This document shows positions 9,861 through 21,800 of a stretch of 64,000 nucleotides of DNA, piece after piece. This DNA is from Yponomeuta sedellus. Taxonomy: Eukaryota; Arthropoda; Insecta; Lepidoptera; Yponomeutidae. The notes under the pieces are model-generated. The model was given only the letters and a program-made list of their open reading frames with translations, was not told the DNA's origin and did no database searches. The translations under genes and the position numbers were made by a program. The stretch's first letter is position 1. The number at the start of each line of letters is the position of its first letter. The stretch spans positions 3,007,001 to 3,071,000 of the forward strand of contig OW203722.1 in NCBI GenBank assembly GCA_934045075.1, read 5' to 3'.

Positions 9861-12800
9861 GTTTGTGTTATTGTAGTGTAATAAATGTTGAGTTTGACCT
9901 ATTAGAGAACTGTAGTAATAAGGTTAACCATACAGGAAACATTTTTACTATACAAAAAAGTAGATTTTAACAATTTGACCGTGTTCTACAAACACTAACT
10001 GTAAAAGCTAATGTTAAAATAATAGTGTTAGTCCAACATGCTAATACAGACCCGCACGATATAACCTCAAAATGTGTCTATTTCAGTTTCAAAACCTTCT
10101 AGGGACCGTCTATAAAAAAGGGGATATTATATTTACAAATGATGGGAACTGTGTTATCAGCCCTGTTGGTAACAGGATCACCGTGTATAACCTAAAACAG
10201 TAAGTACATACAAAAAGTTATAACAATCCTTGATATAGCATTACCATCTCTAAAAATAACTTTTGGTTCCCTTAATAATGTAGCCTTTTTTATTCTGAAT
10301 TCCCTCCAACATTCACATTTCAAAGTACTACATATTTCAGTAAAGGTTATAGTATGTCTTGCAAATTTGCATGCCTTTTGGCATAGGCCTCATTTCAATC
10401 TCTTTGGTTCCAATAGCCGGACATTAAGAAAATGATTTTAAAAGTCTGACTTTTGTAAACTTTTATTTAGTTGCGAGTCAGCAAATCTTGTCTCACTCGC
10501 CTGTTCTCAACTGACTGAAGTGATTGTTCAACGTTAGTCTAAAAACCTTAACTGTAGCTTAGTAAGTTAAGTGTAACTTAGAAATCACTAACATGGGTAT
10601 GCTTCTTTTTATTTGAATCTATATAGAAATTTAATATTAAATTTCTATAGGTATAGATTTTAATAAAAAAATACCCTCAGACCACATCTGATTATGGCTA
10701 GAAGAGCCGATGGCAGATAAGAAAGGGAAAAAAAAAGAAATTCATATTAAAAATGGAGTCTCAGGCACAGATAGTTTGTTCATAAACAGTACATGTTATT
10801 TTATAAGTCTCCTAAGTAATCCTTGGTGTACATGCAATAAAGAATATTCTATCTATCTACATTATACCATTGGATAAATGGAATTAGGCTATGGGGCTTA
10901 GTGTGAGACTCAAATTTAATTTGCCTTTATATTTCAGGAACAAGAGCAACACACTCTCAGTTGAAAGTCATTACAACTACACAGCCATAGATGTGTCTCC
11001 AAATAGTTCAGTGTTACTTGCTGTCAATGAGAGTAAGTTTTATCTTTATCTGTTTCTCAAAACAGGTTTTAATAGGGGACTTACGTCGAACATAGATTGG
11101 AGTGACTTTGCTTTTGCACCACTTATTCCATTCTTTTTTCACTATCGATTCTATATCAACCCTATTATTTTATACTTTATTGCACACGAAACATTTAATA
11201 GGACATTACATAACAAATAAGGCAAGCTTATCTCTGAAAGAGATTTCTTCCAGCAAACCGTAGAGAGTCAGCAACCCTGGTATGTCCCCACTGCTGGGGC
11301 ACGGGTAGGCGGGAAGGCCATACTCCACCACAGGGGCCAAGACCGGGTTGGTGGAGGATTGTAAGACAGTGGTCTGCCTCACTGTCGAAGTTACCAAGCC
11401 ACCCATAAGCCCTCTGACATGGCTTAACGACTGCCAACTGACACATGACAACTGGCACCTTTTTTTATATAAGAATAATAAATCATAATAGAAATTAAAC
11501 AATATAATCCTATTGTAACATATTTTAAAGGTTTATTTTCATATATTTTACTTTCAGAGGGTGAGGCACAGATGATAAGTTTGCTAACATGTACCGTTAT
11601 ACACCGGTACAAGTTCAAACAGCAGGTGAATGCTGTGCGATTCAGTCCGGATGGCAAATACTTTGCAGCTTGCTGTGATGACACTGGTATGTACTACCTT
11701 CTGCAAAGAAGTAATGCAGTTGCATATCAATACATGTATGTATGTTAGAAAAATATCAGAAGGTACCCAATATATTGTTAATACTAAGAATAAACATAAG
11801 TTATCATTTCCACGGTTTGGACTTGCAAAAATTTATACATGCTTAAATTTATACATGCTTAGTGCCTGCAGTATTATTCGGTTTATTTAGAAGACAAAGA
11901 TGATTGACTAGTGCTCAACTCGTTCATGAGTAATAAGTTAAAAACAGCTTTATCGATAATTAAGCAAAGATTTACTACCAACTAACTACCAATAAACTTA
12001 GAATTAGGATGAAAATTATCTGGTTTTATTTAACCTAGGCCCTAGATCAGTGGGTTTTAACGTTTTAGTTTAGAGATTTCTGCACATAGTCTCATAGTTG
12101 GCCATTGTATGTAGCATGCCACTGGGTTTTCCTTATGATATTTTACTTCATCATTAGCGAGTGGTATTGCTACTTAAGTTAACAAATGTACATACCTTAG
12201 AAAACAAAGTAATTGGTATGTACATGCCATGCTGGGATTCGAACCCTCGACCTCCCGATTGAGAAGCCGGTGATCTACTGCTCCGCTCTGTTGAAAAAAT
12301 TTATATTCAGTTTCGACTATTCTAAGAAAAAACATGAATTGACTATGTTAGTAGCTATACTATCATGAAGAAGATTCTGAATGCACTGAATAATATTACA
12401 ATGTTAAATTAAAAAGTTTCATACTTAAAAACTTCTATTCCAGTTTTTATAATGACTGCGCCCTGCACATTTACTGGAGAATACCGTTCTTTTGTCATGA
12501 AGCGAGTCTTCAAGAAGGCCCATGATGAGACAACCTGCTTGGACTGGTCGGCTTGCTCCAGACTCTTAGCTGTAGGCTCCAAAGACACGACAACCAAAAT
12601 CTACACTGTTGACTACTTGGATAACCTAAACATGTACTCGCTGAGTGGACACACGGACAAAATTGTCGGAGTATTCTTTGAGAACAAAAGTCTGGATCTG
12701 ATCAGCGTTAGTAGGAATGGACAGGTATGTTGTTTCTTTTTTCTCTTCCTATCTTTCTTATTTCTTAACCGCCTCTGTCCTAACCTTGAGAATAACTAGA

Positions 12801-15800
12801 ATACCATTGTTATCATCAAGGTCAGGACTGAGGACGTCAATTTAGGCATGGACTCTTAAGACTATTTGCCAATTACAACTACCTTACTGCCTCATCTAAG
12901 ATATTATGTTGGTAGTAATATTATTAATGTAATTTTGTATACTACATTCTGACATTGAATTTTAAAATTCAATGATTCCGTTTTATACACTAGATTCTGA
13001 TAACATATCAGAATCTAGTGTATAAAAATCATTATTTATGCTGCATAATATAATCTAATATGTAAAATCTTTTGCTAGTGTTTGTTATCGAACTCTTCTA
13101 AAACGGCTTCACCGATTTTTAAGTTATTTGGTGTGTATTTGATGTTTTTTTTTTCAAATCCTGTAGGTCTTAGTTAATGTGTATGTCAGTTGATTATTGT
13201 ATTTCATCTTTATTCTTGCACTACCCGTTGCTAATTACTCCAACATCAAAAGTTTGCTGGAAGTGTTTTTTGCATTAAGCACGCCCTTGTACACTTATGT
13301 AATTATGTAGTGCAATAAAGACTAAAAAATGTAAGTCTAGAATAGGATAATGAATATGGCAAGACAACGCTTTGTGAGTCCAGCTAGTAATATGTGGATA
13401 TTGTAAATAATTTCTGAATCGAAACTAGCTCAAAATTTCTGAGTCACAATGAGCATAATTCGATTTTTTTTTGCAGTAGCCCTAATCTATGACCTCGATG
13501 CTTTGCAGGTCTGCTTGTGGGAGTCGAATCTGGGGCCGGATGATTTAGTGACGTCAACAGTGCAAATATCGCACGTCAAGAGGCGGAAACTGCAGAAGGA
13601 AGAGGACGACAGCGAGGATGACGTCAATGAAAAGCAGGTCATCGAGAAGGACGCCGAAGATGTGAGTATTAGAAGTGTAAGAAAGAAACGAGTATGAGAA
13701 AATGTAGAAGGAAGATAATGACCGCCAGAATTACGCCAATGAGAAGCACGTCATTGACAAGAACGATAAAGATGTTGGTATTAGAATGTATTATGATTAC
13801 AAAAATCCGTAGAAAGAAGAGTTTGACAGCGAGAATGACGTTAATGAGCAGTGAATCCTTGAGAATGACGATAAAGATGTGAGTATTAGCAGTATAGCTA
13901 TAAGAAACTGCAGAAGGAAGAGGACGGACTTTTGGCACATAGTGCAAAAAGGCCTACTATTACGCAAAATATTATTTACATAGCAATTATGTCTCGAATT
14001 AAAGCCAGTACAGTTGCATTTTAGCCTCTAAATAGGTTTTTAAATTGTCCTTAGCACGGGTTAGTGCATTAAAAAGAATATAATGAGTGATCTTAAACGA
14101 TCACGAAGGCTAAGCAACATCGGCCGCGTTCAGTGCATGGATGGGTGACCGTCTATGACTAACGCTAGTAGTATAGCTATGAGAAACTGCAGAAGGAAGA
14201 GGACGACAGTGAGGATGACGTCAATGAATAGCAGGTCATCGAGAAGGACGCCGAAGATGTGAGTGTTAGAAGTGTAAGAAAGAAAGAAGTATGAGAATTA
14301 CGTCAATGAGAAGCACGTCATTGAAAAGAACGTTAAAGATGTTAGTATTAGAATATATTATCAGAGTTGCACTTAGTGTAAGTAAGCTAACTCCTAATCT
14401 TAGGACTCTGACTAACAGAATATTTACTCTCTCAAGACTTATTTTATTGTTACAAATAAACATTTTCATTTCATTTCATTTCATATTATGATTACAAGAA
14501 TCCGTAGAAAGGACAGCGAGAATGACGTTAATGAGAAGTAGGTGCTTGAGAAACATGATAAAGATGTGAGTAGTAGCAGTATAACTATAGGAAGTTACAG
14601 AAGGACGATGATCACAGTGAGGATGACGTAATTGAGAAGGATGTCATTAAAAAGGGTGGCTGAGGACGATAGCGGTGATGACAGCAATATGCAAATTCTT
14701 TGAAAGAAACGATAAAGATTGAGTATTAGATATGTAAGAAAGTGTCGGTACGAGTATGAGAAACTGTGGTTCAAAAAATGTGTAAATAGTAGTAGGCCTT
14801 TTGGCATAAAGTGCAAAAAGGCCTACTATTACGCAAAATATTATTTACATAACAATTACGTATCGAATTAAAGCCAGTACAATGCATGAGTTCTAGGTTT
14901 TAGAAAAATTATGGAAAAGTCTGTTGATTAGGGATATTTAAAAAAATTGGTTTAAAGTTTTTTGGTCCAGTTTTTCTCCAAAATGGATTTAGATTTCTAG
15001 ATTTTGACGCCTTAAATTGACAGGAAGAGCGCGTCATAGAAGACCTAAAAGTTGAAATCAAGACAGAGGATGACATGAGGCTTCACTACAAGAAGCTAGG
15101 CAGACATTACATCGGAGACGCGATCCGGAACGCCAGCCATAAAGTCAAGTTGACAGCCGCACAGTATCATAAGGCGACAAAGATCTTAGTTACAGGTACA
15201 TAATATTGTAATTCGGACTTTAATTATTAAAAAAAATCCAGATCCGTTATGGGCCAGTGTATAAACGATTATACGCTTGCCCAGACTGACAGCTTTTCGT
15301 GATCCATTTTGATATTTTTGTTCAACCAGTTTGTACTTATGTGTTAAGGACATTTTAGATTGCATTCGATTAATACTCATTATTGCGCACCATACATTTT
15401 GAGAGTACCTATATGTAAAACATTTTACACTGTCTGTAACGTTTATTATAGAGTTTCAACAAGATTGCCAACATTTTTTAGACGTTCCTATTTGCGCAGC
15501 GCCATGTGAACAAAAGAATTAATTTCACCATTACATTTTAATTTTATGGTTTTTTCTCACTACATACATCTAACCTATAGCTGTCTCTGTCAGAGTTCCT
15601 TTTGCCATGATCCTTTTACTTTTCTCATCACAGAGTTCTAAACCAACACCTGCATTCATTCAATCGGAGACGGGGCCAATTGAATGAATGATTTATTTTG
15701 CCACAAACAAATATGCCTAAATGACAATAATTATAAAATAAGGTGTTCGTGTGACAATTATACTATTTCAGCGTTTGCTGTTTCTTTTCGAAACAGCGCT

Positions 15801-18800
15801 GATTTTCAAATAGCACCTTCACACCAAAAGAGAAATAGCTTATTTATATTATTTTTATATATATTATTGCTGTAGTAGATAACAACATTTATACAACACT
15901 TAGAATAAAATTGATTTAGCAATTGATTACTCATCCATATTAAAATGTACTTTTAGTTAGGTATTATTCGAGATGGTCAATAATGCCTCCTGTTGAATAA
16001 AGATGACATACTTATTAAAATAATAACAAGACTGTCTATTGTTATTCTGTTGTTCGTCAATAAGAACGCGGCGAAATTTATGTTTAAAAGAGATTGTTGT
16101 CATTAATTGGCGCAAAGGTCTAGGTTAATCGTTCCATATTTTTGTGGCTGCATATTTAAAGCCACTCCTACAACCTGTCGTTCTGTCCTTTGGTTATAAC
16201 ATAACATTTACATACAAGCACATACATTGCTTCTGGCCCCACACTAGGATACCCTGTGTCGTGGGAACCAGAAACAACGACATCACAAACATGTAAACAT
16301 CCAAGACCTGGGCTTTTCATTTTGTCCCCAGCCGGGATTCGAACTCCGGACCTCTTGCATGGTAGGTAGACGCGCTACCGCTACGCCACAGAGGTCGTCG
16401 AATATATAAAGAGATAAACTTATATATTACGTGTGAACTATACATATTGAAGCCGTTTTCCCGTGTAGTTTTCTACAGTCGCTATTTTCAAGGCCCAACC
16501 CTTGCTCTCATAGCTCTGTTACTTTCGCTCGTGCAGGCTTCTCCACGGGCATATTCTTCCTGCACGAGATGCCTGACGTAAACCTGATCCATACGCTGAA
16601 CATCTCGGAGCACCGCATCAGCAGCGTCGCCGTCTCGCCGCCCGGCGACTGGATAGCCTTCGGCTGCCCCAACATCGGGCAGCTGCTGGTCTGGGAGTGG
16701 CAGAGTGAGTTTACTTGTAATCCGACCGCGATCAGAGTGGCATGGCATGGAACATCTATTTAAAGATGATATAGTATATTTCATTACAAGTGCGGAAAGG
16801 CTGTCATTGCAAAGTGTTCCGACAAAATAATGTCTACAGTCGGAACAAGTTGCAATGACGGTTCCGCACGTGTACTGAACGACTACTTTTAATACAGTTG
16901 CGAAAAAAATAAGCAATCTAATAAAGAAAAAATATTTGGAAAATGGCGCCAACCGTAAAAGAATATAAGCAGAGATTTTTTTTTTCACCCATTCTGGTAG
17001 GCAAAGGGTACTATGCCCATACAGCCAAGTCTTCAGTAGATTTTTTTTATTGATATGAACTAAAAATGAAATTATTAATTATTAATAAAGTAATGAAACA
17101 AATTAGTAGCTTCTTTTTAGAAATATACGTATTTACATGAATCATAAAAACTTCTATGATTTTTTTAGTAAAAACTTTTTGGTTGGTTTTTTTTAATATA
17201 CATTATTTTGACAGTTAGCATAACATAACATTTTACATACTGGCACATACATTGCTTCTGGCCCCACACTAGGGTTGGGAAAGAGAACGCACGAGTGCGG
17301 GAAAGGTAAAAAAAGCACGAGTATGTAATAGCCCACATCCCGAACGCTATACGTCCCTGCAATACGCCACTTTTTGAGCAACTGTATTAAAAAGACTATT
17401 TATTTAATGCCACATAGTAATTTGTACAGGAAAAGGATTAGGATTAAAGACGAACGAAGAAGCCGCTATTAGGCCTTTGACACAGCTTAAAGACTGCCAC
17501 CTCAACAACATCACATCTCTATAATTTAAGAATACAGTGTAAAGCAATGTAAAAGGTTTCTTCTTCTGCCAAATAATTTCATTTCATTACAAGACAGCCG
17601 GCACCAGCGCCTGATCGTGCCTTGCGAAGCACGGAAACGCTCGGAAAAAATGCCACTAGCGGTAATCACTGGACGGTCACGAAGTGATTGATTCCTGATT
17701 CCAATCACTCAGTTCGACTAGGTCACTAGCGCTTCCACTGTGGATGTTACAACAAAGTTATACCGTCTGCATTGCAGGCGAGCGAAGCGCTCGTGGCCTA
17801 GTCGAACCGAGTGATTGGGATCAATCACTTGTCAAATTGTCCTTAGCACGGGTCAGTGCATTAAAAAATATCTATCACTTGGTTAAGCAACAACAGGCGC
17901 GGTCAGGTGCGGCATGGGTGACCGTTCCGCGACTACCGCTAGTGACATTTTTTCCGAGCGCTTTCGTGCTTCGCAAGGCACGTTAAGCCGTTGGTTGTCA
18001 TGTAATGGCAGTCGTTAAGCCAAGTCAGAGGCCTTACGGGCGGCTTGATAACTTCGGACAGTAAGACCTACCGCCGTCTTACAATCCGCCACCAACCCGG
18101 ACTTGGCCTCCGTGGTGGAGTATGACCTAACCTTCCTGCGATGCAGGTAGAGGCCCGTGCCCCAGCAGTGGGGACATACAGGGGTTGATACCTATACCTA
18201 TTCCAGGCGAGCAGTACGTGATGAAGCAGCAAGGCCACTCGCTCGACATGACTTGCCTCGCATACTCGCCCGACGGACTCTACATAGTGACAGGGGGTCA
18301 CGATGGCAAGGTCAAAGTGTGGAACACATCGAGCGGCTTCTGCTTCGTCACCTTCACGGAGCACAAGTCTGCGGTCACCAGTGTCGTGTTTAGTGCCAAC
18401 AAGAAGTTCTTCGTGTCCGCTTCGCTGGATGGGACCGTGCGGTGCTATGATTTGACTCGGTGAGTTCTTAGCGTGAAGATACACATCTCTTCGTGGTACA
18501 GACTATTTATTCTTACTTTTCCAATGTAGTAAACAAGATTCTAACCTTAAAATTGAGATTGGATGCCTAAACTAGACATTTTTTCGCAAATTCATGAACT
18601 ATCATGAACTATGTTTATAAAATTCGCAGCGTGTTATCTAAAAGAGTGTTCAAAGTTACTTCATTTAAGGAAATATGGCAGTTTCGGACTAAAAAGTCAC
18701 AGTTTGAGGGTAGAATCTTGTTTACTAAATTGGACAAGTAAGAATAAATAGACTGTAGTTTGTAGAACGCTGGTCTCATAATATACTTTAGACACTGAAC

Positions 18801-21800
18801 GCCTTGTAATGGTGCAAACCTCATTTTTTATATTTCTTTTTCTATCTAACATTATCAAATATTTAAATTATAAAAACCTATTTAGAGGCTAAAAATTCCA
18901 CCCATGCCGGGATTCGAACCCGCGACCTCTGGCTATCCGTGCCAGCGCTCTTTCCAACTGAGCTAATGGGCGACTCACCGGCATCAGTGAAAGGATGATG
19001 GGCACAAATGTATGGAACCTGGTCCTGGCACCAATCGGAATGAGTAATACGTCGTTGGAAAGGTATTTTTTTGTAGAATAAGAATAATCGAAGCGCTAGT
19101 CCCGATTTTCTGTCCAATTTGAGTAATCATACGTTAAAAGTTTTTTTTTATTTAATTTTTTTTCTGTTGTTTTAATTCTTTTTGATATTTTTTCGACATT
19201 GTATATCGATTTTAATTACAAATGATCAGCATTGATTATTATATTATCATTGTTTGTTTATTATCGAAGTAAATAAAACAAGTTCAGAGTAAGTTTTATC
19301 GTTTAATGTGTTTCATCCATGATAATGTTATTTAAAAATAGTGCTGGTTCAGTAAAGCCTTCATGTCTAGCATATCCTAAATACCACACAATAGATATAA
19401 TATGCGCACAGGAACCTATCGTGCGGCGTCCTGTCAAACATGTGCAATAATGTTGTAATATGTTTCTACTATTTCTGTCTAATAATATATAGCAAAAATA
19501 TTGTTTTGATCGTACATGTCGGGACTGTATGCGTGCACGCAACAGCCACGCATCTTCGTGGATCCCATATTCATGGATATCCTCCAAAGCAGCTTCTCTA
19601 TAAGTTTCTATAAGATATAAGCCGTTGTTGAGGTGCTCGCTGCAATATGATTTTGCCAGTTTTAACTGATATGTCCCCAATGACAGCAAAATCACGTCCT
19701 GTTCCCTCAATCGTGGAAAGTCTTGAATGTCATTTGCTTCCAATCTCTGGAAATTGGCTTTTCTGTTGTTTAATCTTTTTGCTTCTACATAATCATATAA
19801 AACGTTTGGGGTTTGCCTTCTTTCAACAATTTTTTGTAAAAAAGCTTCTGCGTGTTGGCCATCGACAATAGGCCTGTGGAAGTGATTTGTAATTGCTGCT
19901 GCAATCATAAAATCCCCGAACATATTAGGCATTGTGTTATTAAAATATTTTTGGCGCAACAGCTTGAAATCTCTTTTGAAACGCCCGTTAACCACTTCCA
20001 CTACCCATCGGCACATTGTCACCAGCCGGGAATCATTTGCTTGAGAAGTCGTGAGCTGCGACTCTTCCCGGTTCTTCGTCGGGGGGACGTGAAATTCGTA
20101 GCCACATGCTTCTATATGCTGCAGACTATCCCTGAACCCGCGGTCCAAAATAAATACGTCATTCGGCTGAAGCAATATATGAAGGGGATTTTCCTCGTCA
20201 GTCATTAAGTCGCTCATTATCTGCGCATCAGTTTTTGTTGCAGCGTATGGTCCTTTAACATCTATAATGTATCCGTCAGTGGTTACGATTAAAAATGGTT
20301 TCAACAAGTTTTGGAACTTGTGTAAACTGTAGGATTGCCTCTGAAACAAAAAGTTTGAACTCTTGTATATATAAATATACGTACCATCGCAAATAATAAT
20401 GGCTTTATTGTTGTCTTCATTTCCATACAGTGCTTTTGGAATCCTCAAGTTTCTCTCCAATATATCTTCTCTATTCATGTGATCCACTCCCAAGTGTCGC
20501 ACAACGTAGTCAGTGCTAAGACACTCTCGTGCGATGGCCAACTGGCGTTCGAGTTTTCTCCGAGACATGTTAAACAACGTCGCAAGTCTCGCGTTGGGTT
20601 CTCCTGTGCGTAGTTTCGTTAGTAAAATGCCCAAAGTGGTTCTGGGATCTGCACTTCTATTTCTTAATAATGGATTTTGCTCTAAGATGGCATTAAATTC
20701 ATCATTAGTACGTCCAGTCCAAAAGTGCATTTCTTCTTCATTCATGCCTCGGTCGCTAAAATGTAATCTGGGTGAGTTTAAGGCATTTCGCATTAGGTCA
20801 CAAACATCCCTGAAGTGGGCAGCCGTAAAGTCATGGGAAATGTTGCAATGTTGGGGCAAATCATCCCAATCATTCCCATTAAGGTGATCGTGACATACTC
20901 TGGCACTGTCGGGGATATACAATTTATGTTGAGAAAATACGTGGATTTTAACAACATTTGGAATTCGATGGCGGGTTTCATTAGCGCAGCCATGAAAGAT
21001 ACAATGCGTCGCGGTATTAGGTGCTCTCATATATTCAGGAATATGAAGCATTTCTTCTAATTGCGGTTGTAGTTGTTCTTGCGGTTGTAGTTGTTCTTGC
21101 GGTTCTGCTTGTTCTTGCGGCTCCGGCTCGGGTTGAGGGTTTGCATGACCTCTAGTCGCATTTTCGGCTCTTTGCCAGCATCGGTAACATACTCTTCGGG
21201 TGTTGTCAAACACGACCTGAAAATGATATATGAAAATGTAAGGAAAAGAAAAACAACTTTGGTTTCCGAAAAATACCTAACAAAATAACGCATTGGGGGT
21301 CATTTGTGGGAGGGATTTGTTTTTCTGTCAGAAGGTGTGCGAATCGTCAAATATATGCCACAGATTCACAGATTTCTCAGAGATCTGGTTGCGGTTTTCT
21401 GTAGTTGTGTGTACGAAAACAAGGCATACACACAACCACACAAAACCGCAACCACAGTAATTGGTTGTGGTTTTGTGTAGGCCTTGTTTTGGTGGTAAAT
21501 ACATCGTGGAAGACGTAAAAGTGAAAAAGGAATCACTTGAATGTTCTTTAAGCGACCAGAATCACTTATCAATCGGTTTTCACTTTTACGTCTTCGTTAC
21601 CTCATTTACTACTAGAATAGATCTGGGATGCAGTTGCACATGATTTCAATTGGTTTCCTTTTATATCGAAGGTTCAGTGAGGATCGAGTGGAAAAAAAAA
21701 GTGCAATAGGTACAAACCTCCAGAGCAGCGTTTTCTCGTATAAATGTTACTAGCTCCACGTGTGTTCTTGTCAAGGCTTCCGACAGAACGCGTACTTGAT

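Larger units (their letters stand above)
13690..14740 (+). repeat. Array of decayed exon-6 copies in PWP2 intron 6
   Basis: Pseudo-copies of the exon-6 acidic segment plus its 5' splice site. Donor-like positions lie at 13662 (real), 13774, 13879, 14259, 14341 and 14566, mostly 82-112 bp apart except where later repeats interrupt. The copy ending at 14259 is nearly identical to the real exon but has TAG at 14229-14231 in place of a lysine codon. The array is broken by a 308-repeat fragment (14024-14075), a 5S-like fragment (14085-14160) and a LINE-tail-like piece (about 14355-14490). Confidence 0.9.

Noticed and set aside
19647..20887. Plus-strand frames opposite the Spy transposase
   Set aside because: Shadows of the intact minus-strand transposase ORF, which has clear catalytic motifs.
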